This document shows positions 41,391 to 49,989 of a stretch of DNA of 61,219 bases, one piece after another (positions within the stretch are counted from its first letter, which is position 1; each line of letters begins with the position of its first letter). Source of the stretch: Rhizobium leguminosarum bv. viciae USDA 2370 (GTDB lineage Bacteria; Pseudomonadota; Alphaproteobacteria; Rhizobiales; Rhizobiaceae). The translations under genes were made by a program, and so were the position numbers. The notes beneath the pieces were generated by a model. That model saw nothing but the letters and a program-made list of their open reading frames with translations, did no database searches and was not told the DNA's origin. Where the stretch lies: contig NZ_MRDL01000035.1 of NCBI RefSeq assembly GCF_002008365.1, forward strand, positions 1-61,219, written 5' to 3'.

Positions 41391-41490
41391 TCAGTCGACA
41401 ATATGATAGCCGCCGTCCACATAGAGCTCCTACCCAGTGATTGGGCGCACGGCGCTTCTCGGGCCGAAAGGGTTGATCATGCGCATTACA
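41391..41490 (-). pseudogene. 3' remnant of a FabI/SDR gene
   Basis: On the minus strand the frame ending at TGA 41393-41391 reads NPFGPRSAVRPITG, then a TAG (41432-41430), then ELYVDGGYHIVD. This is the typical C-terminus of enoyl-ACP reductase-like SDRs. No upstream portion is present, because the acetate kinase gene starts ending 7 bases away. In related operons fabI follows ackA, which supports a decayed copy. Confidence 0.55.
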
Positions 41491-41496
41491 TCGGTT

Positions 41497-42675
41497 TCAG
41501 GGTGCTGTTATGAGTGCAAGCGTGTGGCGGGCGATCATCAGTTCCTCATCCGTCGGCAGGACGTAGAGCGCGACGCGGCTCGCAGAAGTGGAAATGAGCA
41601 CCGCGCCCGCTTCGTTGGCCGCGGGATCGAGTTCGGCTCCCAGCCAGGCAAGCCGTTCGGCGATGCGAGCGCGGATTGGCGGCGAATTCTCCCCGACGCC
41701 AGCCGTAAAGACGAAAGCGTCAAGACCTCCAAGCGCGGCGGCAAGCATGCCGGCACTGAGCGCACAGCGATGGACGAAGTGATTGATGGCGAGGGCCGCA
41801 CGCGGGTCATCGCTGGCAAGAAGATCGCGCATGTCGGCCGAAATGCCTGACAGCCCCTTCAGACCGGACGCCCTGTAGAGAAGGTCCGTAACCTCCCCCA
41901 TGGTCATTCCTCTGTGATCGAGCAGGTATAGCACGATGCCGGGATCCATCTGGCCCGGGCGGGTGCTCATCGGCAAGCCATCGAGTGCCGTGAAGCCCAT
42001 CGTAGTCTCAAGGCTGCGTCCGTCCTTCAGCGCGCACATGGACGCACCGCTGCCGAGGTGGGCAACTATGATGCGTCCACCGGCGATTCCGGGCGCGACT
42101 TCGGCCAACCGCTCGGCAATGTATTCGTAGGACAGGCCATGAAAGCCGTATCGTCGTACTCCGTGCTCGTAGTAGTCCCAGGGCAAGGCGTAGCAATCCG
42201 TATGCGGGGCGTGGCCGCGATGGAAAGCGGTGTCGAAACAGGCGACCTGCGGCACATCCGGATTGATTTCCATCGCGAGGCGGATCGGCGCGAGGTTGTT
42301 CGGCTGGTGCAGCGGAGCAAGCTCCTGGAAAGTCGCAAGCTTGTCGAGTGTGTCGCGGTCTATGAGGATCGGTTTCGCATAGTCCGGGCCGCCATGAACG
42401 ACGCGATGACCCGTGGCACGGAGCGTGAAACCCTTAAGGGTCAGCAACCACGCACGGATTTCAGCGATTGCCGCCGGCAGGTGGTCGACTACGTCCGGCG
42501 CATATCGACGATCAACCAGGACCGTTCCGTCGGCGGCGCTCGCCGCTAGACGGGGCCGTACTCCGATGCCATCGATCTGGCCGCGAATGCGGCAATTGGG
42601 GCCGGTGTCGGCGATCTCAAAGATCTGGAACTTTAGGCTTGACGAGCCGGCGTTGACGACAAGGATCGCGTCCAT
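41497..42675 (-). CDS. ackA: Acetate kinase
   Basis: Transfers phosphate between acetyl phosphate and ADP, giving acetate and ATP. It has 392 residues. The N-terminal NAGSSSLKF loop, GHRVVHGG, the FDTAFH motif, the [10 protein letters not shown] region and [10 protein letters not shown] are all present, as is the ATP-site motif FTAGVGENS. It appears fully intact while the genes on both sides are broken. It follows the truncated pta by 3 bp. It probably turns phosphoketolase-derived acetyl phosphate into ATP. Confidence 0.95.
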   Translation of the reverse strand: MDAILVVNAGSSSLKFQIFEIADTGPNCRIRGQIDGIGVRPRLAASAADGTVLVDRRYAPDVVDHLPAAIAEIRAWLLTLKGFTLRATGHRVVHGGPDYAKPILIDRDTLDKLATFQELAPLHQPNNLAPIRLAMEINPDVPQVACFDTAFHRGHAPHTDCYALPWDYYEHGVRRYGFHGLSYEYIAERLAEVAPGIAGGRIIVAHLGSGASMCALKDGRSLETTMGFTALDGLPMSTRPGQMDPGIVLYLLDHRGMTMGEVTDLLYRASGLKGLSGISADMRDLLASDDPRAALAINHFVHRCALSAGMLAAALGGLDAFVFTAGVGENSPPIRARIAERLAWLGAELDPAANEAGAVLISTSASRVALYVLPTDEELMIARHTLALITAP

Positions 42676-42678
42676 GGT

Positions 42679-43272
42679 TCAGGCCGCCACTTGTGTCACA
42701 CGCCGCCGGGCGGCGGAATGGATCACTACACGGGGCTGACCGAGCCCGACCGTCGTCCCGAGGTCGATTGCATTCTGCACGATGTCGCGTTTAACATCGA
42801 GGTCGGGAGAGATGTTGATCGCCGCGTCGGTGATGAAGAGCGTGTCGGCGTGGTCAGGCACATCCATCACGAAGATATGGCTGACGCGGCGTTCGGTGCG
42901 CAGGCCGGTGGCGGGGGCCGTGACGTCGCGCATCAGTTCGTCCGTATGGAGGCTGCCCTTCATGAGGAACTCGCCCTTTCCCTCTCGTACCAGGACGACT
43001 GCCTTCGCCGCAGCGGCGTGGCTATTTGGAACGTCGACGATTTCGTGCTCTTTCAGATCAAGCCCATTCTCCGCGGCCACCGTCTGAATTCTTGCGGCGG
43101 GCTCCACCAGGACCGGTACGATCAGTCTGTTCTCGGCGTCAAGCGCGCCCTGCAATGACGTCTCGTCGCAGGGATGCGCCACGATCGTGACGGCAGGCGC
43201 AACCTCCCGTGCAGCGGCAATCAGTCGGTCGTATTTTGATTGTTCAGGTTTGGTCGTGGAAAGGTCGGTCAT
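42679..43272 (-). CDS. Truncated phosphate acetyltransferase-like protein
   Basis: 197 residues matching the first two thirds of the Pta/Ptb family (SLQGALDAENRLIVPVLV, GEFLMKGSLHTDELMRDV, HIFVMDVPDHADTLFITDAA). Homologues of this type run to about 315 residues. Here the sequence leaves the family after VGLGQPRVVIHS and stops 3 bp before ackA, so the C-terminal lobe of the active site is missing. The ATG at 43272 follows GGGAGC; the open frame continues upstream through the DUF3141 remnant. Probably inactive as an acyltransferase. Confidence 0.8.
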   Translation of the reverse strand: MTDLSTTKPEQSKYDRLIAAAREVAPAVTIVAHPCDETSLQGALDAENRLIVPVLVEPAARIQTVAAENGLDLKEHEIVDVPNSHAAAAKAVVLVREGKGEFLMKGSLHTDELMRDVTAPATGLRTERRVSHIFVMDVPDHADTLFITDAAINISPDLDVKRDIVQNAIDLGTTVGLGQPRVVIHSAARRRVTQVAA

Positions 43273-43294
43273 TGGGAAGCTCCCTCTGCTTCGA

Positions 43295-43650
43295 TCAGGA
43301 TGCGTTGCGAACGCGAGCGCTCTTGCTTGCCGGTCCGCGGACTGGGTTGCTGCCGAATTCCTCCTTGCCGAGGCTGAACAGCTCGGCCACACGATCGAGG
43401 CAATCGGCTCCCGCCGGCTTCCAACGCCCGACGACACCAGCAGCTCGCGCAGGGCCTCGAAGGCCTTTCGGCGCTCGTCCATGTCCGCCGGCAGGAGTGC
43501 CGGAATTGTCCCAAGGACCCGGGCTCGTCGATCAAGAGGACGAAATACTGTTCTCGCATCATCGTCTTGAACCCAGCCAGCGTCAATCGACCTGCGCTGG
43601 CACGACTTTCGTAGCCGAGGCGCAAGGGGTGGGGATGCCGCATCGGCCAC
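43295..43650 (-). pseudogene. DUF3141 (PhaC-like) C-terminal remnant with two frameshifts
   Basis: Three successive frames on the minus strand join into one C-terminus. The first reads ASAGRLTLAGFKTMMREQYF and FVLLIDE, the second IPALLPADMDERRKAFEALR and ELLVSSG, the third DCLDRVAELFSLGKEEFGSN up to a TGA at 43297-43295. This is the pattern at the end of DUF3141 proteins, which precede pta-ackA-fabI in related bacteria. The shifts lie near 43520 and 43440. The N-terminal part is absent. Confidence 0.6.
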
Positions 43651-44230
43651 CGGCGGCGTAATGGCCGCCCGGACGGCTGGCTAGGCAAAGACGCGGTAGT
43701 TCGCGAGATTGATCTCCGAAAGTCGGGCCGCAGCGGCGGAGCGATGTTCGTCCTCGATCTCATTGCCGGCGGCCCTACGGGCATGCGTGTTTGCCAGCGG
43801 CTTCCAACAAGCAATCGATCCAGTGACTCGATTGCCCGCCGAGCGGGCTGCTCCACGAGGAGCGTTTTGTTTTTTGGAGGGAAAGATTTGGTTGCGGGGG
43901 CCTGAAGCCACAGCGACTTGTAACTTCGGCGGAACAGCCGGTGTTATTTGGAAGAAATTTCCCACTACGCCGTAACAAAACGTCGGTACCGACCGGCTCA
44001 AGCCATTTGCCTATGGAACAATAAAATCGGTACGGCGCTATCGAAAGCGCGCGCTTCGCAAGCGACCTTCGCCACATCCGGACCGACCCGGTCTTGCTCC
44101 GCCAATGACAATAATCTTGTGAAAAATCCGATTTTAGGGCACAATTTTTGAACGCATCGGAAGTTGCGGCGCAATCTCAAATCCGGCCGTCTCGCGCCGG
44201 GTAGCAGTTCGCGTCGGAGGGTCGGCGTCG
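43651..44230. other. Gene-poor region before the nuo cluster
   Basis: 580 bp with no frame I can support as a gene; GC content falls in its second half (about 43930-44160). It presumably holds the nuoJ promoter, but I see no convincing hexamers. It contains a 14-bp word identical to the 3' end of the tRNA gene at the right edge. Confidence 0.6.
43888..43901 (-). repeat. Possible attachment-site relic (copy of tRNA-Met 3' end)
   Basis: TTGGTTGCGGGGGC is identical, in the same orientation, to 61139-61152, which spans the CCA end and acceptor stem of the initiator tRNA gene. The two copies flank exactly the nuo cluster. Length is short and no integrase gene is present, so this remains a hypothesis. 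Confidence 0.4.
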
Positions 44231-44731
44231 ATGGATCAGGGGTTCTTTCTTCTGTTCGCTACGGTGTCCGTGATCACCGCCTTGACGCTGGTCATGGCGC
44301 GCAATCCGGTTCACAGCGCATTGGCATTGATGGCGTGCTTCCTGCAGATATCGGCAATCTTCGTCTTGCTCGAGGCGCCGCTGCTCGCGGTCATCCAGAT
44401 CTTTGTCTATGTCGGCGCGATTATGGTCCTGTTCGTCTTCGTGATCATGATGATCGATGTGCGCGAAGCGGTCTTGCAACGGTTCTTGCCGGGCGGCAAC
44501 ATGGCGGCTCTGGTGTTGCTCGTCCTGCTTGGGATCGAGATGGTTGCGCTGGTGCTCTGGAGCGGCCGCTTTTCGCTCACGCAGCCCGTCACCGTGCGCG
44601 GTGGCGATCAGGTCAGGCAGCTCAGCACAACGCTGTTCGCCGACTATCTCCTGCCGTTTGAAGTTGCGTCCGTCATCCTGCTGGCCGCCCTGATCGGGGC
44701 CATCGTGCTGGCGCAGAAGGAGCAGCGGTGA
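44231..44731 (+). CDS. nuoJ: NADH-quinone oxidoreductase subunit J
   Basis: A membrane subunit of complex I, 166 residues with five TM segments. The TM3 segment [21 protein letters not shown] carries the conserved pi-bulge region involved in coupling. It is the first gene of a long plus-strand operon; its TGA overlaps the nuoK ATG. Confidence 0.95.
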   Translation: MDQGFFLLFATVSVITALTLVMARNPVHSALALMACFLQISAIFVLLEAPLLAVIQIFVYVGAIMVLFVFVIMMIDVREAVLQRFLPGGNMAALVLLVLLGIEMVALVLWSGRFSLTQPVTVRGGDQVRQLSTTLFADYLLPFEVASVILLAALIGAIVLAQKEQR

Positions 44732-45033
44732 TGGTTCCGCTCTGGTGGTATATTTTGCTCGGAGTGGCGCTGTTCGTGATCGGAGCGGCGGGCGTGCTGC
44801 TCAGGCGCAACATTCTGGTCGTGCTGATGTCGCTGGAGCTGTTGCTCAACTCGGTCAACATCAATTTCATCGCTTTCGGGCGTTACTACGCCGATTTCCG
44901 CGGTCAGATTTTCGCGATCTTCGTCATCGCAATCACCGCGGCGGAGGTTGCCGTCGCCCTCGGAATCCTGGTCGCCCTCGTGAGGAACAAATCTACCCTC
45001 AAGGTCGACGACGTGACCATGATGAAAGGATAG
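44731..45033 (+). CDS. nuoK: NADH-quinone oxidoreductase subunit K
   Basis: A 100-residue, three-TM membrane subunit (MrpC-related). The conserved buried glutamates of the proton path are present in [18 protein letters not shown] and [15 protein letters not shown]. The ATG at 44731 overlaps the nuoJ stop, with AAGGAG upstream. Confidence 0.95.
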   Translation: MVPLWWYILLGVALFVIGAAGVLLRRNILVVLMSLELLLNSVNINFIAFGRYYADFRGQIFAIFVIAITAAEVAVALGILVALVRNKSTLKVDDVTMMKG

Positions 45034-45037
45034 AGGC

Positions 45038-46501
45038 TTGGACCCGGTGGTATCGATCCGGCCGCTACTTGCCGTCGCCGTCGCGGGCCTGGCGGCCCTT
45101 GCAGTTCTTCTCCTGAACAACCGCGAGAAACTCCGCGATATCGTCTCGCCATTGGCGGCAATCGCCATGTTCGCAATTGTCGTCTCGATGGCGCCCACGG
45201 TGCTGGCGGGCGGGACGGTCGAATTGCGCCTGTTTGAGGTTCTGCCGGGGATTGACTTGGCTTTCCGGGTCGATGCGCTCGGCATGGTGTTTGCCACCGT
45301 CTCGTCGCTGCTGTGGATTGTCGCGGCGATCTATTCCATCGGCTACATGCGGCACTTGAACGAGCATGCGCAGACCCGGTTCTTCGCCTGCTTTGCCGCC
45401 AGTCTCGCGGCAGCGGTCGGAGGCGCCTTCGCCGCCAATCTGTTCACGCTGGTAATCTTCTACGAGATGCTCACCCTCGTTACCTATCCGCTCGTTTACC
45501 ACCACGAAGACGAAGAGGGATGGATGGGCAGCCGCAAGTACCTGGTCTATTTGATGGGAGCGTCAAAGAGCGTGCTTCTCGCCGCGCTGGCGCTGACCTA
45601 CCACATTGCGGGATCGCTCGACTTTGTCACGGGGGGCCTGCTGGCAGGGAGCGATGCTTCGGCGGCGCTGCTGACAGTCGTCTATTTCTGCTACCTCTTC
45701 GGCTTCGCCAAGGCTGCGGTGATGCCGATGCACGCATGGCTGCCTGCCGCGATGGTGGCGCCGACACCGGTCAGTGCGCTCCTGCATGCCGTGGCCGTGG
45801 TCAAGATGGGCGTGTTTTGCGTGCTGCGGTTGGTGTTCCATGTGTTCGGCACGGGGCTGGTGGACGGGCTAGGACTGGGCATCGCCACGGCCTATCTGGT
45901 CTCGTTCACGATTCTGATGGCGTCGGTCTACGCCCTGACGCGGGACGACCTGAAGGCGCGGCTCGCCTATTCCACGGTCAGCCAGCTCTCCTACATCGTG
46001 CTGGGCGCGGTTCTGCTCTCGCCGGTCGCGATGGTCGGCGGGATCATCCACATCGCGGCGCATGCATTCTCAAAGATCACACTGTTTTTCTGCGCCGGGT
46101 CGATCTATTGCGCGTCCGGCAAGCGCAACATCAGCGACATGGCTGGTATCGGCCGCCGGTTGCCCTGGACGATGGGGGCGTTCTTCGTCGGCTCACTCAG
46201 CATGATCGGCGTGCCACCGACTGCGGGGTTCGTGAGCAAGTGGTATCTGGCGCGAGGCGCGGTGGAGGCGGGGGAAATCGCGTTCCTGATCGTGCTCCTA
46301 GCGAGTTCGGTCCTCAACGCCGCTTATTTCCTGCCGGTCAGCTATGTCGCCTTTTTCGGGACGGAGGCGCAAGGGAGCCCGGCAACGGTCCGTGAAATTC
46401 CGATGGTGACGATCCCGCTAGTTGCGACCGCCATCCTGTCGGTGGCGATGGGCATCTTCCCCGACTATTTCGTCGCCTTGGCGGAAGGAGTTGTCAGGTG
46501 A
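45038..46501 (+). CDS. MrpD-like antiporter subunit (extra proton-pumping subunit)
   Basis: A 487-residue protein with about 14 TM segments. It is closer to MrpD than to NuoL: HAFSKITLFFCAGSIYCASG and FFVGSLSMIGVPPTAGFVSK are MrpD hallmarks. The channel glutamate (IFYEMLTLVTYPLV) and TM7 lysine (GFAKAAVMPMHAWLP) are both kept, so proton translocation is plausible. There is no C-terminal lateral helix. The start is a TTG at 45038, 4 bp after nuoK. The stop overlaps the GTG of the small membrane protein gene. Confidence 0.88.
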   Translation: MDPVVSIRPLLAVAVAGLAALAVLLLNNREKLRDIVSPLAAIAMFAIVVSMAPTVLAGGTVELRLFEVLPGIDLAFRVDALGMVFATVSSLLWIVAAIYSIGYMRHLNEHAQTRFFACFAASLAAAVGGAFAANLFTLVIFYEMLTLVTYPLVYHHEDEEGWMGSRKYLVYLMGASKSVLLAALALTYHIAGSLDFVTGGLLAGSDASAALLTVVYFCYLFGFAKAAVMPMHAWLPAAMVAPTPVSALLHAVAVVKMGVFCVLRLVFHVFGTGLVDGLGLGIATAYLVSFTILMASVYALTRDDLKARLAYSTVSQLSYIVLGAVLLSPVAMVGGIIHIAAHAFSKITLFFCAGSIYCASGKRNISDMAGIGRRLPWTMGAFFVGSLSMIGVPPTAGFVSKWYLARGAVEAGEIAFLIVLLASSVLNAAYFLPVSYVAFFGTEAQGSPATVREIPMVTIPLVATAILSVAMGIFPDYFVALAEGVVR

Positions 46502-46752
46502 TAAAGCGCTTGGTCGATTTCTTTGGCGACGGAAAGTATGCGACCGAACGGCGTCGGCTTTTCTATCTGGTGCTCGTCCTGATCGTCATCGCCGACTTCC
46601 TGGTGCCGCGCGAACACGCCGAATACCCGTGGGACCGTCTGCCGGGCTGGTCGGCCGTCTACGGCTTCTTATCCTGCGTGCTGCTGATTTTCGTTTCCAA
46701 GTTCCTCGGCCATCGGGCTGGGCTCATGCGGCGCGAGGACTATTATGACTGA
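46498..46752 (+). CDS. Small two-TM membrane protein between antiporter subunits
   Basis: An 84-residue protein with hydrophobic segments near residues 20-36 and 52-69 and a conserved-looking end (LMRREDYYD). Its GTG start overlaps the stop of the MrpD-like gene, and its end overlaps the next gene by 8 bp, so it is translationally coupled to both. Small proteins with a similar ending sit beside MrpD-like genes in other bacteria. It probably bridges the two antiporter subunits (inference). Confidence 0.8.
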   Translation: MIKRLVDFFGDGKYATERRRLFYLVLVLIVIADFLVPREHAEYPWDRLPGWSAVYGFLSCVLLIFVSKFLGHRAGLMRREDYYD

Positions 46753-48505
46753 CTTCGTCCATCCCGCCCTGCTGTTCATTCTCGGTGCCCTGCCGATCCC
46801 CTTTCTGAACGGGTCGATCCGCAAGGCCTATCTGCTGCTGATCCCGATACTTGCGATCCTCACCGTGCTCACGATGCAGTCAGGCAGCTACGGCGCGGCA
46901 TCGTTCATCGGGCAGGAAATCCTCATCGCGAAGGTCGACAAGCTGAGCATCGTCTTCGCAACGGTCTTCACCATTATGGCGCTGATCGGAACGGTCTATG
47001 CTCTGCACCTGACGCGCCCCGGCCAGCATGTCGCTGCGTTCGTCTATGTCGGCAGCGCGCTTGGCGTGGTTTTCGCCGGCGACTACCTGACCTTGTACCT
47101 GTTCTGGGAAGGCATGGCGTTTGCCTCTGCCTATCTGGTTTTCGCCCAGGGCGGCCGACAGGCGATCGCCGCCGGGTTCCGGTATCTCATGGTCCATATA
47201 ACTGGCGGCGTCGTCCTACTTGGCGGCGTCATTCTCTACGGGCTCTCGACTGGCTCGCTGCTCTTCGGCCCGATCGCAGGCGAGATGGGCGTCGGCGCTT
47301 ACCTGATCCTTGCCGGGTTCATGCTCAACGCCGCTGTGCCGCCGCTCAACGCCTGGCTGACCGACGCTTACCCGGAGGCGACTGTCACCGGCGCGGTGTT
47401 CATGAGCGCCTTCACCACCAAGACCGCCGTCTATGTGCTGGCGCGGGCGTTTCCGGGAACTGAACTTCTCGTTTGGCTCGGCACCGCGATGGCGCTCTAC
47501 GGCGTCGTCTACGCGGTGCTGGAGAACGACTGCCGGCGGCTACTGGCCTATCACATCGTTAGCCAGGTGGGCTACATGGTGGCGGGCGTCGGCATCGGCA
47601 CCGAGATGGCGGTGAACGGGGCCACCAGTCATGCCTTCGCACATATCCTCTACAAGGCGCTCTTGTTCATGGGTGCTGGGGCGGTGATTTACGTCACCGG
47701 CCGGCGCAAGCTCACCGAGCTTGGTGGGCTCTACAAGACCATGCCGGTGACCGTGGCGCTCTACATGGTTGGCGCTTTCGCGATTTCGGCATTTCCATTC
47801 TTCTCGGGCTTCGTCACCAAGTCGATGGTGGTGGCCGCCGCCGGACAGGATCACCGCGCTGTGATGGTGCTCGCGCTGACGATGGCGTCGGCGGGGACGT
47901 TCCTGCACACCGGACTGAAGCTGCCGTACTACATGTTCTTTGGCACCGACCGTGGGCTGGAGGCGCGGGAGCCGCCCCGCAACATGCTGGTTGCGATGGG
48001 CATGGCGGCGGTGCTCTGCATCGCGATCGGGGTGTTCCCTCAGCCGCTTTACGATCTTCTGCCCTATCCGGTGAACTACGAACCTTACACCGGCGTCCAT
48101 GTCACCGAGAGCCTTGGCGTGCTGATGTTCACCGCCTTGGGTTTTGTCATATTCCTCAGGGCGCTCGACCCCGAGAACACGATCAGCATCGACACCGATT
48201 GGTTCTACCGCAAGGGCGCTCGGGTCTTCATGTGGATCGCCGGAAAACCGCTGGCGCGCTACGAGAAGGCGGTGAGCGACGTGTCCGAGACTGCTGTGTT
48301 GCCTTTCCTGCATGGGGCGGCGCGAATGGGACTGCGGATCGATGTCACCGGCGTTGACGCCGTCGTGAACGGCGTCGCCCGCTCGATCCTGCGCGGCGGC
48401 GGGCGGCTCCGGCGGCTCCAGACCGGCGTCGTGACCCATTACGCGCTGGCGATGATCGCTGGTGTGATCGCAGCCGCCGTGGTCTTCGCCGTGGTATGGC
48501 GGTAG
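46745..48505 (+). CDS. Second MrpD/NuoL-type subunit with C-terminal lateral helix
   Basis: A 586-residue antiporter-like subunit. The core has the channel glutamate (LFWEGMAFASAYLVF) and HAFAHILYKALLFMGAG. After the main TM bundle a segment of about 84 residues (475-558) leads to RRLQTGVVTHYALAMIAGVI, which matches the lateral helix and last TM of NuoL. It therefore takes the NuoL position at the distal tip. The TM7 lysine found in NuoL/M/N is asparagine here (LNAAVPPLNAWL). It overlaps the small gene before it and lies 8 bp from nuoM. Confidence 0.87.
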   Translation: MTDFVHPALLFILGALPIPFLNGSIRKAYLLLIPILAILTVLTMQSGSYGAASFIGQEILIAKVDKLSIVFATVFTIMALIGTVYALHLTRPGQHVAAFVYVGSALGVVFAGDYLTLYLFWEGMAFASAYLVFAQGGRQAIAAGFRYLMVHITGGVVLLGGVILYGLSTGSLLFGPIAGEMGVGAYLILAGFMLNAAVPPLNAWLTDAYPEATVTGAVFMSAFTTKTAVYVLARAFPGTELLVWLGTAMALYGVVYAVLENDCRRLLAYHIVSQVGYMVAGVGIGTEMAVNGATSHAFAHILYKALLFMGAGAVIYVTGRRKLTELGGLYKTMPVTVALYMVGAFAISAFPFFSGFVTKSMVVAAAGQDHRAVMVLALTMASAGTFLHTGLKLPYYMFFGTDRGLEAREPPRNMLVAMGMAAVLCIAIGVFPQPLYDLLPYPVNYEPYTGVHVTESLGVLMFTALGFVIFLRALDPENTISIDTDWFYRKGARVFMWIAGKPLARYEKAVSDVSETAVLPFLHGAARMGLRIDVTGVDAVVNGVARSILRGGGRLRRLQTGVVTHYALAMIAGVIAAAVVFAVVWR

Positions 48506-48513
48506 GGGGCGCG

Positions 48514-49989
48514 ATGGGATTGCCGCTTCTGAGCTTCATAATTTTCACGCCCGTCGCCGGGGCAGCGGTTCTGATGTTTCTCCGCGGCGACGATGCGGTG
48601 CGCTGGACAGCGCTGGGTGTCACAATCCTTGACCTCGCCCTCTGCATCGCCATGCTGGCCGGATTCGACACCACGACCCACGAGATGCAGTTCACAGAGA
48701 AGCGCCCTTGGGTGCCCGCGCTCGGGATCACTTATGCGCTTGGTATCGACGGGATAAGCGCGCTCTTCGTGTTCCTGACCGCGTTGCTGGGTTCGATCTG
48801 TGTGCTCGCCTCGTGGGTTGCGATCGACCGCAAGGTCAAGGCGTTCATGGTCAGTCTGCTCTCCATGCAGGCGCTGATGCTGGGGGTGTTCTGCGCGCTC
48901 GACCTGTTCTTGTTCTACGTTTTCTGGGAAGCGATGCTGATCCCGATGTACCTGATCATCGGCGTCTGGGGTGGCGAAGGCCGGATCTATGCGGCGTTCA
49001 AGTTCTTCCTCTACACGCTGGCGGGCAGCCTCCTGTTCCTCATCGGTGTCATCGTGCTCTATTTCAACGGCGGCGAGACCTTCGACATCCTCGCGCTGAC
49101 AGCGCAGGATTTGCCGTTCCCGGTCCAGTCCTGGCTGTTCTTCGCCTTCCTGATCGCCTTCGCCGTCAAAGTGCCGATGGTGCCGGTCCATACCTGGCTG
49201 CCGGACGCCCATGTACAAGCGCCGACCGCGGGCAGCATCATCCTGGCGGGCGTACTCCTGAAGATGGGCGCCTATGGGTTCCTGCGGTTCTCGCTGCCGA
49301 TGCTGCCAGAGGCGTCGGTATATTATTCGACACTGATGCTTTCGCTTTCAGCGCTTGCGATCGTCTATGGCGGGTTGCTCGCGCTGGCGCAGGACGATCT
49401 GAAGAAACTGGTGGCCTATTCCAGCATCAGCCACATGGGCTTCGTGACCATGGGGATTTTTGCGCTGAACCTCCGCGGACTCCAAGGAGGTATCCTGCAA
49501 ATGTTCAATCATGGCGTGACGACGGGCGCCCTGTTCCTGTTCGTCGGCTTGATTTACGAGCGGACCCATACCCGCAGCATCGCTGATTATGGCGGGCTGA
49601 TGAAGGCAGCACCCGTCTATACCGCGTTTCTTGCGCTGTTCACTCTGTCATCGATGGCGCTGCCGGGAACGAATTCGTTCATTGGCGAATTGCTGGTCCT
49701 GTCGGGCGGATTTGCGGCCAACCTAGCCATCGGCGCGGCCGCCGTTTTGGGCGCGTTGCTTGGCGCGGCCTATCTGCTTGGCATGTATAGGAAAGTCGCG
49801 CTTGGTGCGGCCAGCGTCGGCGTCCGGTTCAAGATACGCGACGTGAACGCCCGCGAGCTGGCAGCGACCCTGCCGCTGGCCGTGTTAGTGCTGTGGGTCG
49901 GGCTCTATCCGAAACCCTTTCTCGGCATCATCGACGTCTCGGTGAAGCATCTGCTGGCTCAGGTGCACGATAAGGGGAGCGGCCCATGA
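48514..49989 (+). CDS. nuoM: NADH-quinone oxidoreductase subunit M
   Basis: A 491-residue antiporter-like subunit with FYVFWEAMLIPMYLIIG (channel glutamate), AVKVPMVPVHTWLPDAHV (TM7 lysine) and AYSSISHMGFVTMGIF. The ATG at 48514 has AGGGGG upstream; an in-frame ATG at 48496 overlaps the previous stop. Its end overlaps the nuoN ATG. Confidence 0.95.
   Translation: MGLPLLSFIIFTPVAGAAVLMFLRGDDAVRWTALGVTILDLALCIAMLAGFDTTTHEMQFTEKRPWVPALGITYALGIDGISALFVFLTALLGSICVLASWVAIDRKVKAFMVSLLSMQALMLGVFCALDLFLFYVFWEAMLIPMYLIIGVWGGEGRIYAAFKFFLYTLAGSLLFLIGVIVLYFNGGETFDILALTAQDLPFPVQSWLFFAFLIAFAVKVPMVPVHTWLPDAHVQAPTAGSIILAGVLLKMGAYGFLRFSLPMLPEASVYYSTLMLSLSALAIVYGGLLALAQDDLKKLVAYSSISHMGFVTMGIFALNLRGLQGGILQMFNHGVTTGALFLFVGLIYERTHTRSIADYGGLMKAAPVYTAFLALFTLSSMALPGTNSFIGELLVLSGGFAANLAIGAAAVLGALLGAAYLLGMYRKVALGAASVGVRFKIRDVNARELAATLPLAVLVLWVGLYPKPFLGIIDVSVKHLLAQVHDKGSGP

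Noticed and set aside
43681..44001. 106-codon minus-strand frame before nuoJ
   Set aside because: No recognisable motif, no ribosome site, and it overlaps the possible attachment relic; composition looks random.
44137..44152. GGGCACAATTTTTGAA as a sigma-54 -24/-12 promoter before nuoJ
   Set aside because: The -24 part fits but the -12 GC is missing (TTGAA instead of TTGCA), and no enhancer site was seen.
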